A program made the translations under genes and the position numbers. The notes below the pieces were generated by a model. The model made no database searches. It had not been told where the DNA came from and saw only the letters and a list, made by a program, of their open reading frames with translations. This document shows, piece after piece, positions 1 to 7,128 of a stretch of DNA of 64,000 nucleotides. The stretch spans positions 1 to 64,000 of the forward strand of contig CACBYP010000003.1 of the NCBI GenBank assembly GCA_902543485.1, read 5' to 3'. Source of the stretch: an uncultured Pelagibacteraceae bacterium (GTDB taxonomy: Bacteria > Pseudomonadota > Alphaproteobacteria > Pelagibacterales > Pelagibacteraceae). How positions within the stretch are numbered: the stretch's first letter is position 1; each line of letters starts with the position of its first letter.

Positions 1-1096
1 AATCATGACCTCCTCTTTTGAGTTTGTCAATTTCATCTTTGCTTAGTGAAGAGACCAATTTTAATACTTCTGGATCCTCTGCAAAAAAGTTTTTAAGATT
101 GTACTCTCCATCTCTTGCGCCTAATGTTTGATATTTTCCATCCACAGTTTTGGCAAAACGTTTTAATAATAAATGATCTTTATCCTGCTGAAATATTTTA
201 TCCCATTCAGATCCCCAAAGAACTTTTATTACATTCCAGCCATTAGCTTTAAATATTGTCTCCAGTTCTTGAATTATTTGTCCATTACCTCTTACAGGTC
301 CATCTAATCTTTGGAGATTACAATTTATAATAAAAGTTAAATTGTCTAATTTTTCTCTGGAAGCGATAGATAATCCAGCCAAACTTTCAGGTTCATCCAT
401 TTCACCATCTCCAAATAAACCCCAAACTCTTTTATTTGTTTTTAATAAGTTTCTATTTTCTAAATATTTCATGAAACGAGCTTGGTAGATAGCATTAACT
501 AAACCTATTCCCATCGATGAAGTGGTAAATGTCCAGTAATCTCTCATTAAATATGGATGGCAATATGATGATAGCCCTTGCTCATTTAGTTCTTGTCTAT
601 AATGTTCCAGATGATTTTTTGTTAATCTTCCCTCTAAAAAAGATCTTGCATATATCCCTGTTGTGCACTGAGATTGATAAAAAATTAAATCTGCTTCATC
701 GCCGCCTTTGAAAAAATGATTAAAGCCAGTTTCAAATACTTCAGCAAAAGATGCATAACTTGCTATATGTCCACCAAGTCCACCGTAATTTTTATTTGCT
801 TTCATAACCATAGTTAAAGCATTCCATCTTAAAATTGCTGTTATTTTTTCTTCAATTGCTAAATCCCCTGGATAAATTCCTTGATCATATTGAGATATCG
901 TATTTCTGTAAGGTGAATATGGAACTGGTGAATATAATACTCTTAAATCTTTTGCTCTTTTTTCGAGTTTTTCTAAAATTAGTTTGGCACCCTCTCTACC
1001 ATGATTTTCAACAACTGCATCAAGAGAATCTAACCAATCATTTAATTCTTGATTATCTAATTTTTGATTTTGATTAGCTTTAAGATCTTTGCTCAT
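1..1096 (-). CDS. aceE: Pyruvate dehydrogenase E1 component, homodimeric type (partial, C-terminus off window)
   Basis: Thiamine-diphosphate-dependent decarboxylase subunit of the pyruvate dehydrogenase complex, which feeds acetyl-CoA into the TCA cycle in the cytoplasm. About 365 N-terminal residues are present; the homodimeric AceE family is near 890, so the rest lies before base 1. The reading frame starts at an ATG at 1096 (MSKDLKANQNQ). The thiamine-diphosphate/metal signature GDGEMDEPES lies at about residue 229, followed by NCNLQRLDGPV, both very close to the enterobacterial AceE. It is the last gene seen of a minus-strand run and is separated from the upstream dehydrogenase by about 60 bases with no clear terminator. 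Identity is secure; only the truncation limits it. Confidence 0.95.
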   Translation of the reverse strand, partial: MSKDLKANQNQKLDNQELNDWLDSLDAVVENHGREGAKLILEKLEKRAKDLRVLYSPVPYSPYRNTISQYDQGIYPGDLAIEEKITAILRWNALTMVMKANKNYGGLGGHIASYASFAEVFETGFNHFFKGGDEADLIFYQSQCTTGIYARSFLEGRLTKNHLEHYRQELNEQGLSSYCHPYLMRDYWTFTTSSMGIGLVNAIYQARFMKYLENRNLLKTNKRVWGLFGDGEMDEPESLAGLSIASREKLDNLTFIINCNLQRLDGPVRGNGQIIQELETIFKANGWNVIKVLWGSEWDKIFQQDKDHLLLKRFAKTVDGKYQTLGARDGEYNLKNFFAEDPEVLKLVSSLSKDEIDKLKRGGHD

Positions 1097-1155
1097 AGGA
1101 TTAATTATACACAAAAAACAAAAATTTATATCTGTTAAAATTGTCTTAATTTAAT

Positions 1156-2106
1156 TTATTCAATAACTCTTTTTGGTTTGCCAGATACAAAACTATCAAG
1201 ATTTTCAATCATTTGATTATAGAAAGTTAAATAATTTTCAGCAGTTACGTAACCAATGTGAGGAAGCAAAAGAGCATTCTGTACGAATCTAAGTTTATGG
1301 CTTTCAGGCAATGGTTCTTTTTCGTAAACATCTATTCCTGCACCAGCTATTATATTTGTTGATAATGCTATAATTAAATCATCTTCATTAACTATTTCAC
1401 CTCTTGATGTGTTTATCAAATAGGAAGTCTTTTTCATTTTCTCAAATTCTTTAATAGTAATACAATCTCTATATCTATCTCCTCCTTGAACATGAATTGA
1501 TAGAAAGTCTGAATTTTGAATTAAATCATCTTTGTTACATGGCAAAACATCAAGCTCTTTGCATTTATCTAAGTTTAAATTTTCACTCCAAGCCATAATT
1601 TGCATACCAAAAGCTTTGCCAATTTTTGCAACTTGGGAACCTACTCTTCCAAGTCCTAGTAAGCCTAGAATTTTACCTTTTAATTCTACACCAATGGTTG
1701 ATTGCCAGTAACCTTGATACATATTATCTATTTCAGTTTTAAAATTTCTTGCAAGTCCTAAAATTAATGCCCAAGTTAACTCTGGTGTTGGGTTAGTATT
1801 GATTTCAGTGCCAGTAACAATAATTTTATTTTTTTTAGCTACTTCTAAATTTATTGATTTATTTCTCATCCCGCTTGTAGCGATTAATTTTAATTTTTTT
1901 AAACTTTCTATAAATTTTTTTGTTATTTTTGTTCTTTCTCGCATTAAAAAGAGAACTTCAAATTCTTTTAATTGTTCAATTGCATCATTTTCATTTTCAA
2001 ATGGCTCGTTAAATATCTGAAATTCATATTTTGAAGATAATTTTTTAATATCAATAAAATCTTTTGCAACATTTTGATAATCATCGAGTATAGCTACTTT
2101 AAGCAT
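1156..2106 (-). CDS. D-isomer-specific 2-hydroxyacid dehydrogenase
   Basis: NAD(P)-dependent oxidoreductase of the D-2-hydroxyacid dehydrogenase family (relatives: SerA, GhrA, LdhA); the substrate is unknown. From the chosen start there are 316 residues. The Rossmann motif GLGRVG is at 151-156, and the catalytic triad is visible as Arg235 (NTSRGE), Glu264 (VYEKEP) and His283 (LPHIG). The ATG at 2106 is chosen because the protein then begins MLKVAILDD as usual for the family and overlaps the stop of the EamA gene by 8 bases; the longer frame to 2184 adds 26 hydrophobic, unlike-family residues. There is no ACT domain, so it is not a full SerA. The neighbouring exporter and FAD oxidoreductase suggest a small D-amino-acid or hydroxyacid pathway (inference). 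Confidence 0.85.
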   Translation of the reverse strand: MLKVAILDDYQNVAKDFIDIKKLSSKYEFQIFNEPFENENDAIEQLKEFEVLFLMRERTKITKKFIESLKKLKLIATSGMRNKSINLEVAKKNKIIVTGTEINTNPTPELTWALILGLARNFKTEIDNMYQGYWQSTIGVELKGKILGLLGLGRVGSQVAKIGKAFGMQIMAWSENLNLDKCKELDVLPCNKDDLIQNSDFLSIHVQGGDRYRDCITIKEFEKMKKTSYLINTSRGEIVNEDDLIIALSTNIIAGAGIDVYEKEPLPESHKLRFVQNALLLPHIGYVTAENYLTFYNQMIENLDSFVSGKPKRVIE

Positions 2107-3004
2107 TTTTTTTGTTTGAAAGTAATATCCCTGAAATAATAAATATTCCACCGATATAATGATAAAATAATAATACTTCATCAAATATTATCATCGCTAA
2201 AATTGCTGCAAGAATTGGCATTAAATGTAAATAAATTCCTGCCCTATTGGCACCTATTAAAGCAACACCTTTTATCCAGAAAAAAAAAGAAATAATTCCA
2301 GGCAACAAAACAACATATAACAAAACAAGAATGAAATTTGTATTAAGTATAATTCGATTACCAATGTAGATATAATCTATTGCATACAATGGAATTAGAA
2401 ATATTACTCCAAGACCAATAACAACTTGAAGTAAAGTTATTGGGGATAATCCATAATTTTTTTTTTTTAAAAGTGCTGAATAAAGTGACCAAGATATCAT
2501 TGCAAATAATGCAAATAAATCTCCTTTTTCAAAAGCTAAATTTTTAAATACTTCAAAATCTGCTTTTGAAATTATAAATAATACACCCAATAAAGAAAAT
2601 ACAACTCCCAATAATTGAAAGGTATTTGTTTTTTCTATTTTTAAAATTATAGAAAATAAAATGATCATAACTGGAACAGTTGAGATCATAAGAACACCCG
2701 TAATTACTTGTGTAGTTTTCAAAGAATAAAAAAGTGCTGAATTAAAAATACTGACCGCTGTAATCCCTAGAAAACATAAAAGATAAATATTTTTAAAAAT
2801 TAATTCTTTTTTTTCAAGCATCTCTTTGTAAGTAAAAGGTAGTAAAATTAGAAACGCTAGTGACCACCTTAATATATTTAATGATATTGGAGGTATTTCA
2901 TTTAAACCCGCTATCTTTCCAACAATAAAATTTCCAGACCAAAACAAAGCTGCCAAAAAAAGCAAAATAGATGCAATTATTATATTACTTTTATTTTCAA
3001 GCAT
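2099..3004 (-). CDS. EamA/DMT-superfamily membrane transporter
   Basis: 301-residue inner-membrane protein with about ten hydrophobic helices in two homologous halves, the drug/metabolite transporter (EamA, RhaT/YdcZ-like) layout. The N-terminal half contains the typical LFWSGNFIVGK segment (about residues 19-29), and the second half the ALLKKKNYGLSPIT and GANRAGIYLHLMP segments. Such proteins usually export metabolites or amino acids; the substrate cannot be read from sequence. It lies 27 bases after the FAD oxidoreductase, and its stop overlaps the start of the hydroxyacid dehydrogenase, so the three genes are likely co-transcribed and translationally coupled. Confidence 0.85.
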   Translation of the reverse strand: MLENKSNIIIASILLFLAALFWSGNFIVGKIAGLNEIPPISLNILRWSLAFLILLPFTYKEMLEKKELIFKNIYLLCFLGITAVSIFNSALFYSLKTTQVITGVLMISTVPVMIILFSIILKIEKTNTFQLLGVVFSLLGVLFIISKADFEVFKNLAFEKGDLFALFAMISWSLYSALLKKKNYGLSPITLLQVVIGLGVIFLIPLYAIDYIYIGNRIILNTNFILVLLYVVLLPGIISFFFWIKGVALIGANRAGIYLHLMPILAAILAMIIFDEVLLFYHYIGGIFIISGILLSNKKNA

Positions 3005-3031
3005 TAAATAGAGTACTATAAAAGATTACTT

Positions 3032-4273
3032 TTAACTAAACCTTATTGAACTGTATGGCTGCAAATCTAAGTTAGTATTCTCGCCTGAGATCATTTTAGA
3101 TATAATTTTTCCTGATATTGCGCCAAGTGTCCAACCTAAGTGATGATGACCAAAAGAATAAAAAACATTTTTATAGTTTTTTGATGGCCCAATAACTGGC
3201 AGAAAATCTGGTAATGTAGGTCTAAAACCAAGCCACTCATCTTTATGTTCTGGTAAACCATCTAACATGTCCTTTGCATTTAATATCAAGTTTTTTATTC
3301 TCGATTTTGACGGGGAGTTTTCCAATCCACCAAATTCAACGGTTCCAACAACTCGTAAACCTTGTTCCATTGGTGTCATTCCAAAACCTCTATTTGCATA
3401 AACAATTGGTCTTGAGATTAAATGATCATAATCTTTAAAGTGAATGTGATATCCTCTTTCGGTATCTAAAGGTATATTTTCATGCAACTTGTCTGTTAGT
3501 CTTTTTGAAAATGCCCCACATGCAATAACTAGTTTATCAAAGATAAATCTTTGTGTTTCTGTTCTCAACACTGGTTGTTCTTCATCAAAATCTATATTTT
3601 GAATATTTAATTTTAAAAATTTTCCTCCTTTGTTTACAAAGTTCTCAAACAATTTAATTAAAATTTTTCTTGGATTTCTTGCATGCCTTGCATAATCATA
3701 AAAAACCCCACCATGATAAAATGGTTTTAAATTGGGCTCTAGATCATGAATTTCTTTTTTGTTAACTAACTGTTGTTTTACTCCCAATTGATCTCTAATT
3801 CTAATTTCTAATTCTCTACTTTTCATATTTTGATCAGTCCAAACATAGAGAATGCCATTATTTTCTACTAATCCTTCAAGATTAATTTCATCAAATAATT
3901 CATCAAATGCTGGCAAAGACTGATCTAAAATTTGATGCATATTTTTAGCTGTGTGCATCATTTTTTCTTGCCTGCAATTTAAGATAAATCTAGCAAACCA
4001 AGGGATCATTTTTGGTACATAATTCCATTTTAAAGCAAGGGGTCCTCTTGAGCTAATTAACATAGATGGAACATCAGCAATTACATCGGGTCTATTTAAA
4101 GGCACAGATGCATATGGGGAAAAATGACCCGCATTTCCATATGATGCTGCACTTCCTGGCTCCTCTCTATCAAAAAGAGTAACTTGAAAACCTTTTTTTT
4201 GAAGAAACAAAGCATTACAAACACCTTGTATACCAGCACCAATTATTCCAATTTTTAGATTTTTTTTATCCAC
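3032..4273 (-). CDS. FAD-dependent oxidoreductase, DadA (D-amino acid dehydrogenase) family
   Basis: 413-residue flavoprotein of the DAO/DadA family, which oxidatively deaminates D-amino acids or oxidises related secondary amines. The FAD-binding GAGIQG motif is at residues 12-17, followed by a family-typical NAGHFSPYA stretch at about 47-55 and a C-terminal GHHHLGWTLG segment. The start is a GTG at 4273; no ATG fits near the dinucleotide-binding fold, and no strong ribosome binding site is visible. It is first in a three-gene minus-strand cluster with a transporter and a D-hydroxyacid dehydrogenase. The exact substrate is not recognisable; related enzymes include hydroxyproline epimerase-linked oxidases. 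Confidence 0.85.
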   Translation of the reverse strand: MDKKNLKIGIIGAGIQGVCNALFLQKKGFQVTLFDREEPGSAASYGNAGHFSPYASVPLNRPDVIADVPSMLISSRGPLALKWNYVPKMIPWFARFILNCRQEKMMHTAKNMHQILDQSLPAFDELFDEINLEGLVENNGILYVWTDQNMKSRELEIRIRDQLGVKQQLVNKKEIHDLEPNLKPFYHGGVFYDYARHARNPRKILIKLFENFVNKGGKFLKLNIQNIDFDEEQPVLRTETQRFIFDKLVIACGAFSKRLTDKLHENIPLDTERGYHIHFKDYDHLISRPIVYANRGFGMTPMEQGLRVVGTVEFGGLENSPSKSRIKNLILNAKDMLDGLPEHKDEWLGFRPTLPDFLPVIGPSKNYKNVFYSFGHHHLGWTLGAISGKIISKMISGENTNLDLQPYSSIRFS

Positions 4274-4302
4274 GTACTGAATATATTTTTTAAAATATGC
4301 TT

Positions 4303-4308
4303 ATTATA
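4303..4308 (-). promoter_or_regulatory. Possible -10 box upstream of the DadA-like gene
   Basis: On the minus strand a perfect TATAAT sits about 30 bases before the GTG start. No convincing -35 box is present at 16-18 bases, and in such AT-rich DNA this match can easily be chance. Confidence 0.25.
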
Positions 4309-4345
4309 TATGATATTTGATCGCGGGTTTATTTAACATAGATTG

Positions 4346-4473
4346 TTATTTGCCTATAGATATTAAGGTTAAGTCGTCACTTAGCTTGCTATCCCCAGCA
4401 GTATTAACTAACGTATTTGATTTATCTTATATTTGTTTACTATAATCTGTATTAAAATTTTGCTCTATGATTT
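4346..4473 (-). pseudogene. Decayed C-terminal tail of a third PP2C/SpoIIE phosphatase
   Basis: The otherwise non-coding stretch after the stop of the first Amt-PP2C gene translates on the minus strand into a recognisable phosphatase tail. It reads KIIEQNFNTDYSKQI, a stop codon, then DKSNTLVNTAGDSKLSDD followed by LTLISIGK and a final stop at 4346. This matches the last 41 or so residues of the second Amt-PP2C (IIEKNFNMDIKKQL ... AGENKLSDDLTLISIGK) far better than it matches the gene it adjoins. One in-frame stop interrupts it and it has no start. It is best read as the leftover end of an Amt-PP2C gene copy after duplication and recombination. The match itself is visible in the sequence; the history is inference. 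Confidence 0.8.
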
Positions 4474-6711
4474 TCAATGCCCAATTCCAATAATAGTTAA
4501 ATCATCATCAAGTATATCGTTATTAGCTTTTATCCCAGTCTCTTTGTAATCTTTTTTGAGACTTTTAAGTCTTATTTCCTCTGTACAATTTTCAAGTTCT
4601 TTTTGTAAAGAAGAATTTTGATGATTAAGTAAAAGTTTCTTAACTCCATCAATACCTATTTCTTTTTTATTTTCGTCCATACATTCTGAAAAACCATCAG
4701 TAAAACAATATATTCTTCCTCCATCTAATTTAAAAGTATCTAACTTATAAACATTTTCATTTTTATGTTTGACTACTGCAAGAGGAGTAGAAGAAGATGA
4801 ATATTCAACAAAATCCTTTCCTTTTCTCAACAAAGCTGGTTGATGACCTGCATTTGCAATTTCAATAATGTCTGTTTTAATATTATAGCATCCGACTATT
4901 GAGGTTATAAAGGTACCTGGCGGATTAGTTTCATTTAAATCATTGTTCATTTCAAGCAGGATTTCATTAGGTTTAAATTTTAACCTAGAAAAAATTTTAA
5001 ATAAAGTAATTGCCTTAGCCATAACCATACCAGCATTAACTCCTTTGCCAGAAACATCTGACAATGTGAAGTAAACAAGATCATCATGTAAATAAAAATC
5101 ATAAAAATCTCCTGAAATTTCTCTGGCTGGAATATTTAGTCCATAAATTGGATAATTAGACAAATCTCTATTTGGCATTAAACGTCTCTGCACATTCATT
5201 GCTAATTTAATTTCAGATGAAACTCGGTTTTTCCATTTATTTTTTTGTTTTTCACTTTGTTCTAATTTTTCCATCAAAAAATTGTATTGGGTACCAATAA
5301 TACCACTATCAGTAAATGGATCTTGGGGAGCTCTTAATGAATAATCTTCGGTTTTTGCTTGATTGGTTAGTACTTCGAGTAATTCGTGAGTATCTGTTGA
5401 TGCGTTGTGTTCTGATATATTTAAACCAAGCTCCTCTTGGATTTTACCTACTCGAAGTGGATAAATATAATTTATAGATTTAAAAATTATGTATGAAGCA
5501 AAAAAGCAAAATCCACCAATGCTAAATGTTCCTATGATTTGAATTGTTAATTGTTCTAATCTTGTTTTATCTAATCCCATCATTTCGAAATCACCAAATA
5601 TCGCAACTGATATAGTCCCCCACATACCTCCTACTAGATGAACTGGTATAGCGCTAACCACATCATCAATTTTTAATTTTTCTAATAAAATAATTGTTGA
5701 GCCTGATAAAATTCCTCCAATTGCTCCAATATATATTGCCTCCGATGGATTAACATAAGCGCAACTTGCTGTAATCGAAACTAAACCAGCCAAAGGACCT
5801 GTAATCATAAATAACGGCTCTGGTTTTTTCATTACGATAATGCCCATTGCACTTGAAAAGATTAAACCAAATGATGCTGATAAAAAGGTATTAATTAATA
5901 TCAATGGAATTTTTAAATCCATTGCTCCATTTGCGCCACCATTAAATCCAAACCAACCGAACCATAAAATTAAAGCGCCAAGAGCAGCAATTGGTGTATT
6001 ACTTCCTTGAAATAATTTTTTATCTTTATCTTTTCTAAATCTGCCCGTTCTACTTCCAATAATGAGTAATATTGCTAATGCCACCCAACCTCCAACAGAA
6101 TGAACAACAGATGCGCCAGCAAAGTCTAAATAACCCATCTTACCTAGCCAACCAAATTTTACTGTTGGATTCGTAAAATCAAAAGCCCACGCCCAATGAC
6201 CTACTATTGGGTATAAAATTCCTGAAGTTACAAAAGTAATTATTACGTAAGAGAAAAACCTAAGTCTTTCAGCAACAGCTCCAGATATGATAGTTGCTGC
6301 TGTTGCAACAAACATTGCCTGAAATACAAAATATGTTTGATAACCAGCTACCTTGGTTGTAAAAAAATAAAATTTATTACCAAACAAGCCCATCACACTG
6401 GTTCCATACATTAATGCAAAACCAAAGGCCCAAAAAGTAACTACGGCTATTCCAAAATCTGTAATATTTTTAAGAGCAACGTTAATGCTATTCTTGCTTC
6501 TTGATAAACCAGATTCTAAACACATAAATCCAGCCTGCATCAAGAAAACTAAAATAGCGCAAATTAATAACCAAAATGTATCTAAATTCGCTTGTAGTAC
6601 AGCTTCTAATCTAAACTCTGTTGCTTTGATAGCTCCTTTACTTGTGAGCTCTAACTGACTTATTTTAGACTGTAGCTTATCAACCAAAATTTGGAGTTCA
6701 GCTACAGTCAT
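4474..6711 (-). CDS. Ammonium transporter fused to SpoIIE/PP2C serine phosphatase (Amt-PP2C 1)
   Basis: 745 residues. Residues 1-35 form a short coiled-coil-like extension. About 40-425 are a complete Amt/Mep/Rh channel with eleven-helix layout: Asp196 (LDFAG), twin pore histidines His204 and His358, and the GWFGFNGG signature at 252-259. The Amt cytoplasmic tail (LRVGKIQEELGLNISEHN, about 419-436) is kept. A linker and helix with family-typical LAMNVQRRLMP (about 503-513) lead to a PP2C domain, about 525-745, with metal aspartates in SGDFYD (535), SDVSGKG (552), FTDG (672) and the DDDLT tail. Predicted role: inner-membrane ammonium transceptor whose cytosolic phosphatase dephosphorylates a STAS partner. 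The position matching Ser219 of E. coli AmtB is Ala260. It follows the HMA gene by 10 bases. Confidence 0.93.
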   Translation of the reverse strand: MTVAELQILVDKLQSKISQLELTSKGAIKATEFRLEAVLQANLDTFWLLICAILVFLMQAGFMCLESGLSRSKNSINVALKNITDFGIAVVTFWAFGFALMYGTSVMGLFGNKFYFFTTKVAGYQTYFVFQAMFVATAATIISGAVAERLRFFSYVIITFVTSGILYPIVGHWAWAFDFTNPTVKFGWLGKMGYLDFAGASVVHSVGGWVALAILLIIGSRTGRFRKDKDKKLFQGSNTPIAALGALILWFGWFGFNGGANGAMDLKIPLILINTFLSASFGLIFSSAMGIIVMKKPEPLFMITGPLAGLVSITASCAYVNPSEAIYIGAIGGILSGSTIILLEKLKIDDVVSAIPVHLVGGMWGTISVAIFGDFEMMGLDKTRLEQLTIQIIGTFSIGGFCFFASYIIFKSINYIYPLRVGKIQEELGLNISEHNASTDTHELLEVLTNQAKTEDYSLRAPQDPFTDSGIIGTQYNFLMEKLEQSEKQKNKWKNRVSSEIKLAMNVQRRLMPNRDLSNYPIYGLNIPAREISGDFYDFYLHDDLVYFTLSDVSGKGVNAGMVMAKAITLFKIFSRLKFKPNEILLEMNNDLNETNPPGTFITSIVGCYNIKTDIIEIANAGHQPALLRKGKDFVEYSSSSTPLAVVKHKNENVYKLDTFKLDGGRIYCFTDGFSECMDENKKEIGIDGVKKLLLNHQNSSLQKELENCTEEIRLKSLKKDYKETGIKANNDILDDDLTIIGIGH

Positions 6712-6721
6712 AAAATTTTTT

Positions 6722-7051
6722 TTAATCTATAAGTTTTCTTGCTTCTTCAGCGTCTGTAATTATGCCATCAACACTAATTACTTTAACTACTTCAAATCCA
6801 GTACCTAAAATTGCATTTTTATATTCATCCTCAGATAAATTTGATTTATCTGCAAAAGTAGATACTGCAACCCCTTCTGGCCAAGAAACATTAACTGTAG
6901 CATCAGGACAAGCCTTTTGTAATGCTTCAGTGACCATTTTTTGACACTTGATACATATCATACCATTTACTTGTGCGATTTGCGTTTGGGCTGCAAATAA
7001 GTTAGTGCTAAATAATAGAAAACCTATAGTTAAGACTATTTTTTTAAACAT
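6722..7051 (-). CDS. Secreted HMA-domain (heavy-metal-associated) protein
   Basis: 109-residue protein with a clear N-terminal signal peptide (MFKKIVLTIGFLLFSTNLFA, likely cleaved after residue 20) and a single HMA fold like MerP/CopZ. The metal-binding motif is MICIKC with Cys33 and Cys36, so a soft metal such as copper is the likely ligand. The start at 7051 is fixed by an AAGGAA ribosome binding site three bases upstream; a longer frame from 7084 would put charged residues before the signal peptide. It lies between the two Amt-PP2C genes and 10 bases before the first of them, so it is probably co-transcribed. No functional link between metal binding and ammonium signalling can be read from the sequence. 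Confidence 0.8.
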   Translation of the reverse strand: MFKKIVLTIGFLLFSTNLFAAQTQIAQVNGMICIKCQKMVTEALQKACPDATVNVSWPEGVAVSTFADKSNLSEDEYKNAILGTGFEVVKVISVDGIITDAEEARKLID

Positions 7052-7054
7052 AAT

Positions 7055-7060
7055 TTCCTT
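7055..7060 (-). promoter_or_regulatory. Ribosome binding site that decides the HMA gene start
   Basis: AAGGAA on the minus strand, three bases before the ATG at 7051. It is one of the few strong Shine-Dalgarno sites in the window and supports the shorter start with a signal peptide. Confidence 0.6.
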
Positions 7061-7128
7061 ATTGTTTTTTATAAATCGTATCATTTATACAAAAAACATA
7101 CAAAATAAATTAGATCAAAATGGGGAAA

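Noticed and set aside
2107..2184. N-terminal extension of the hydroxyacid dehydrogenase
   Set aside because: The added 26 residues are hydrophobic and lie inside the transporter gene; the ATG at 2106 gives the family-typical start.
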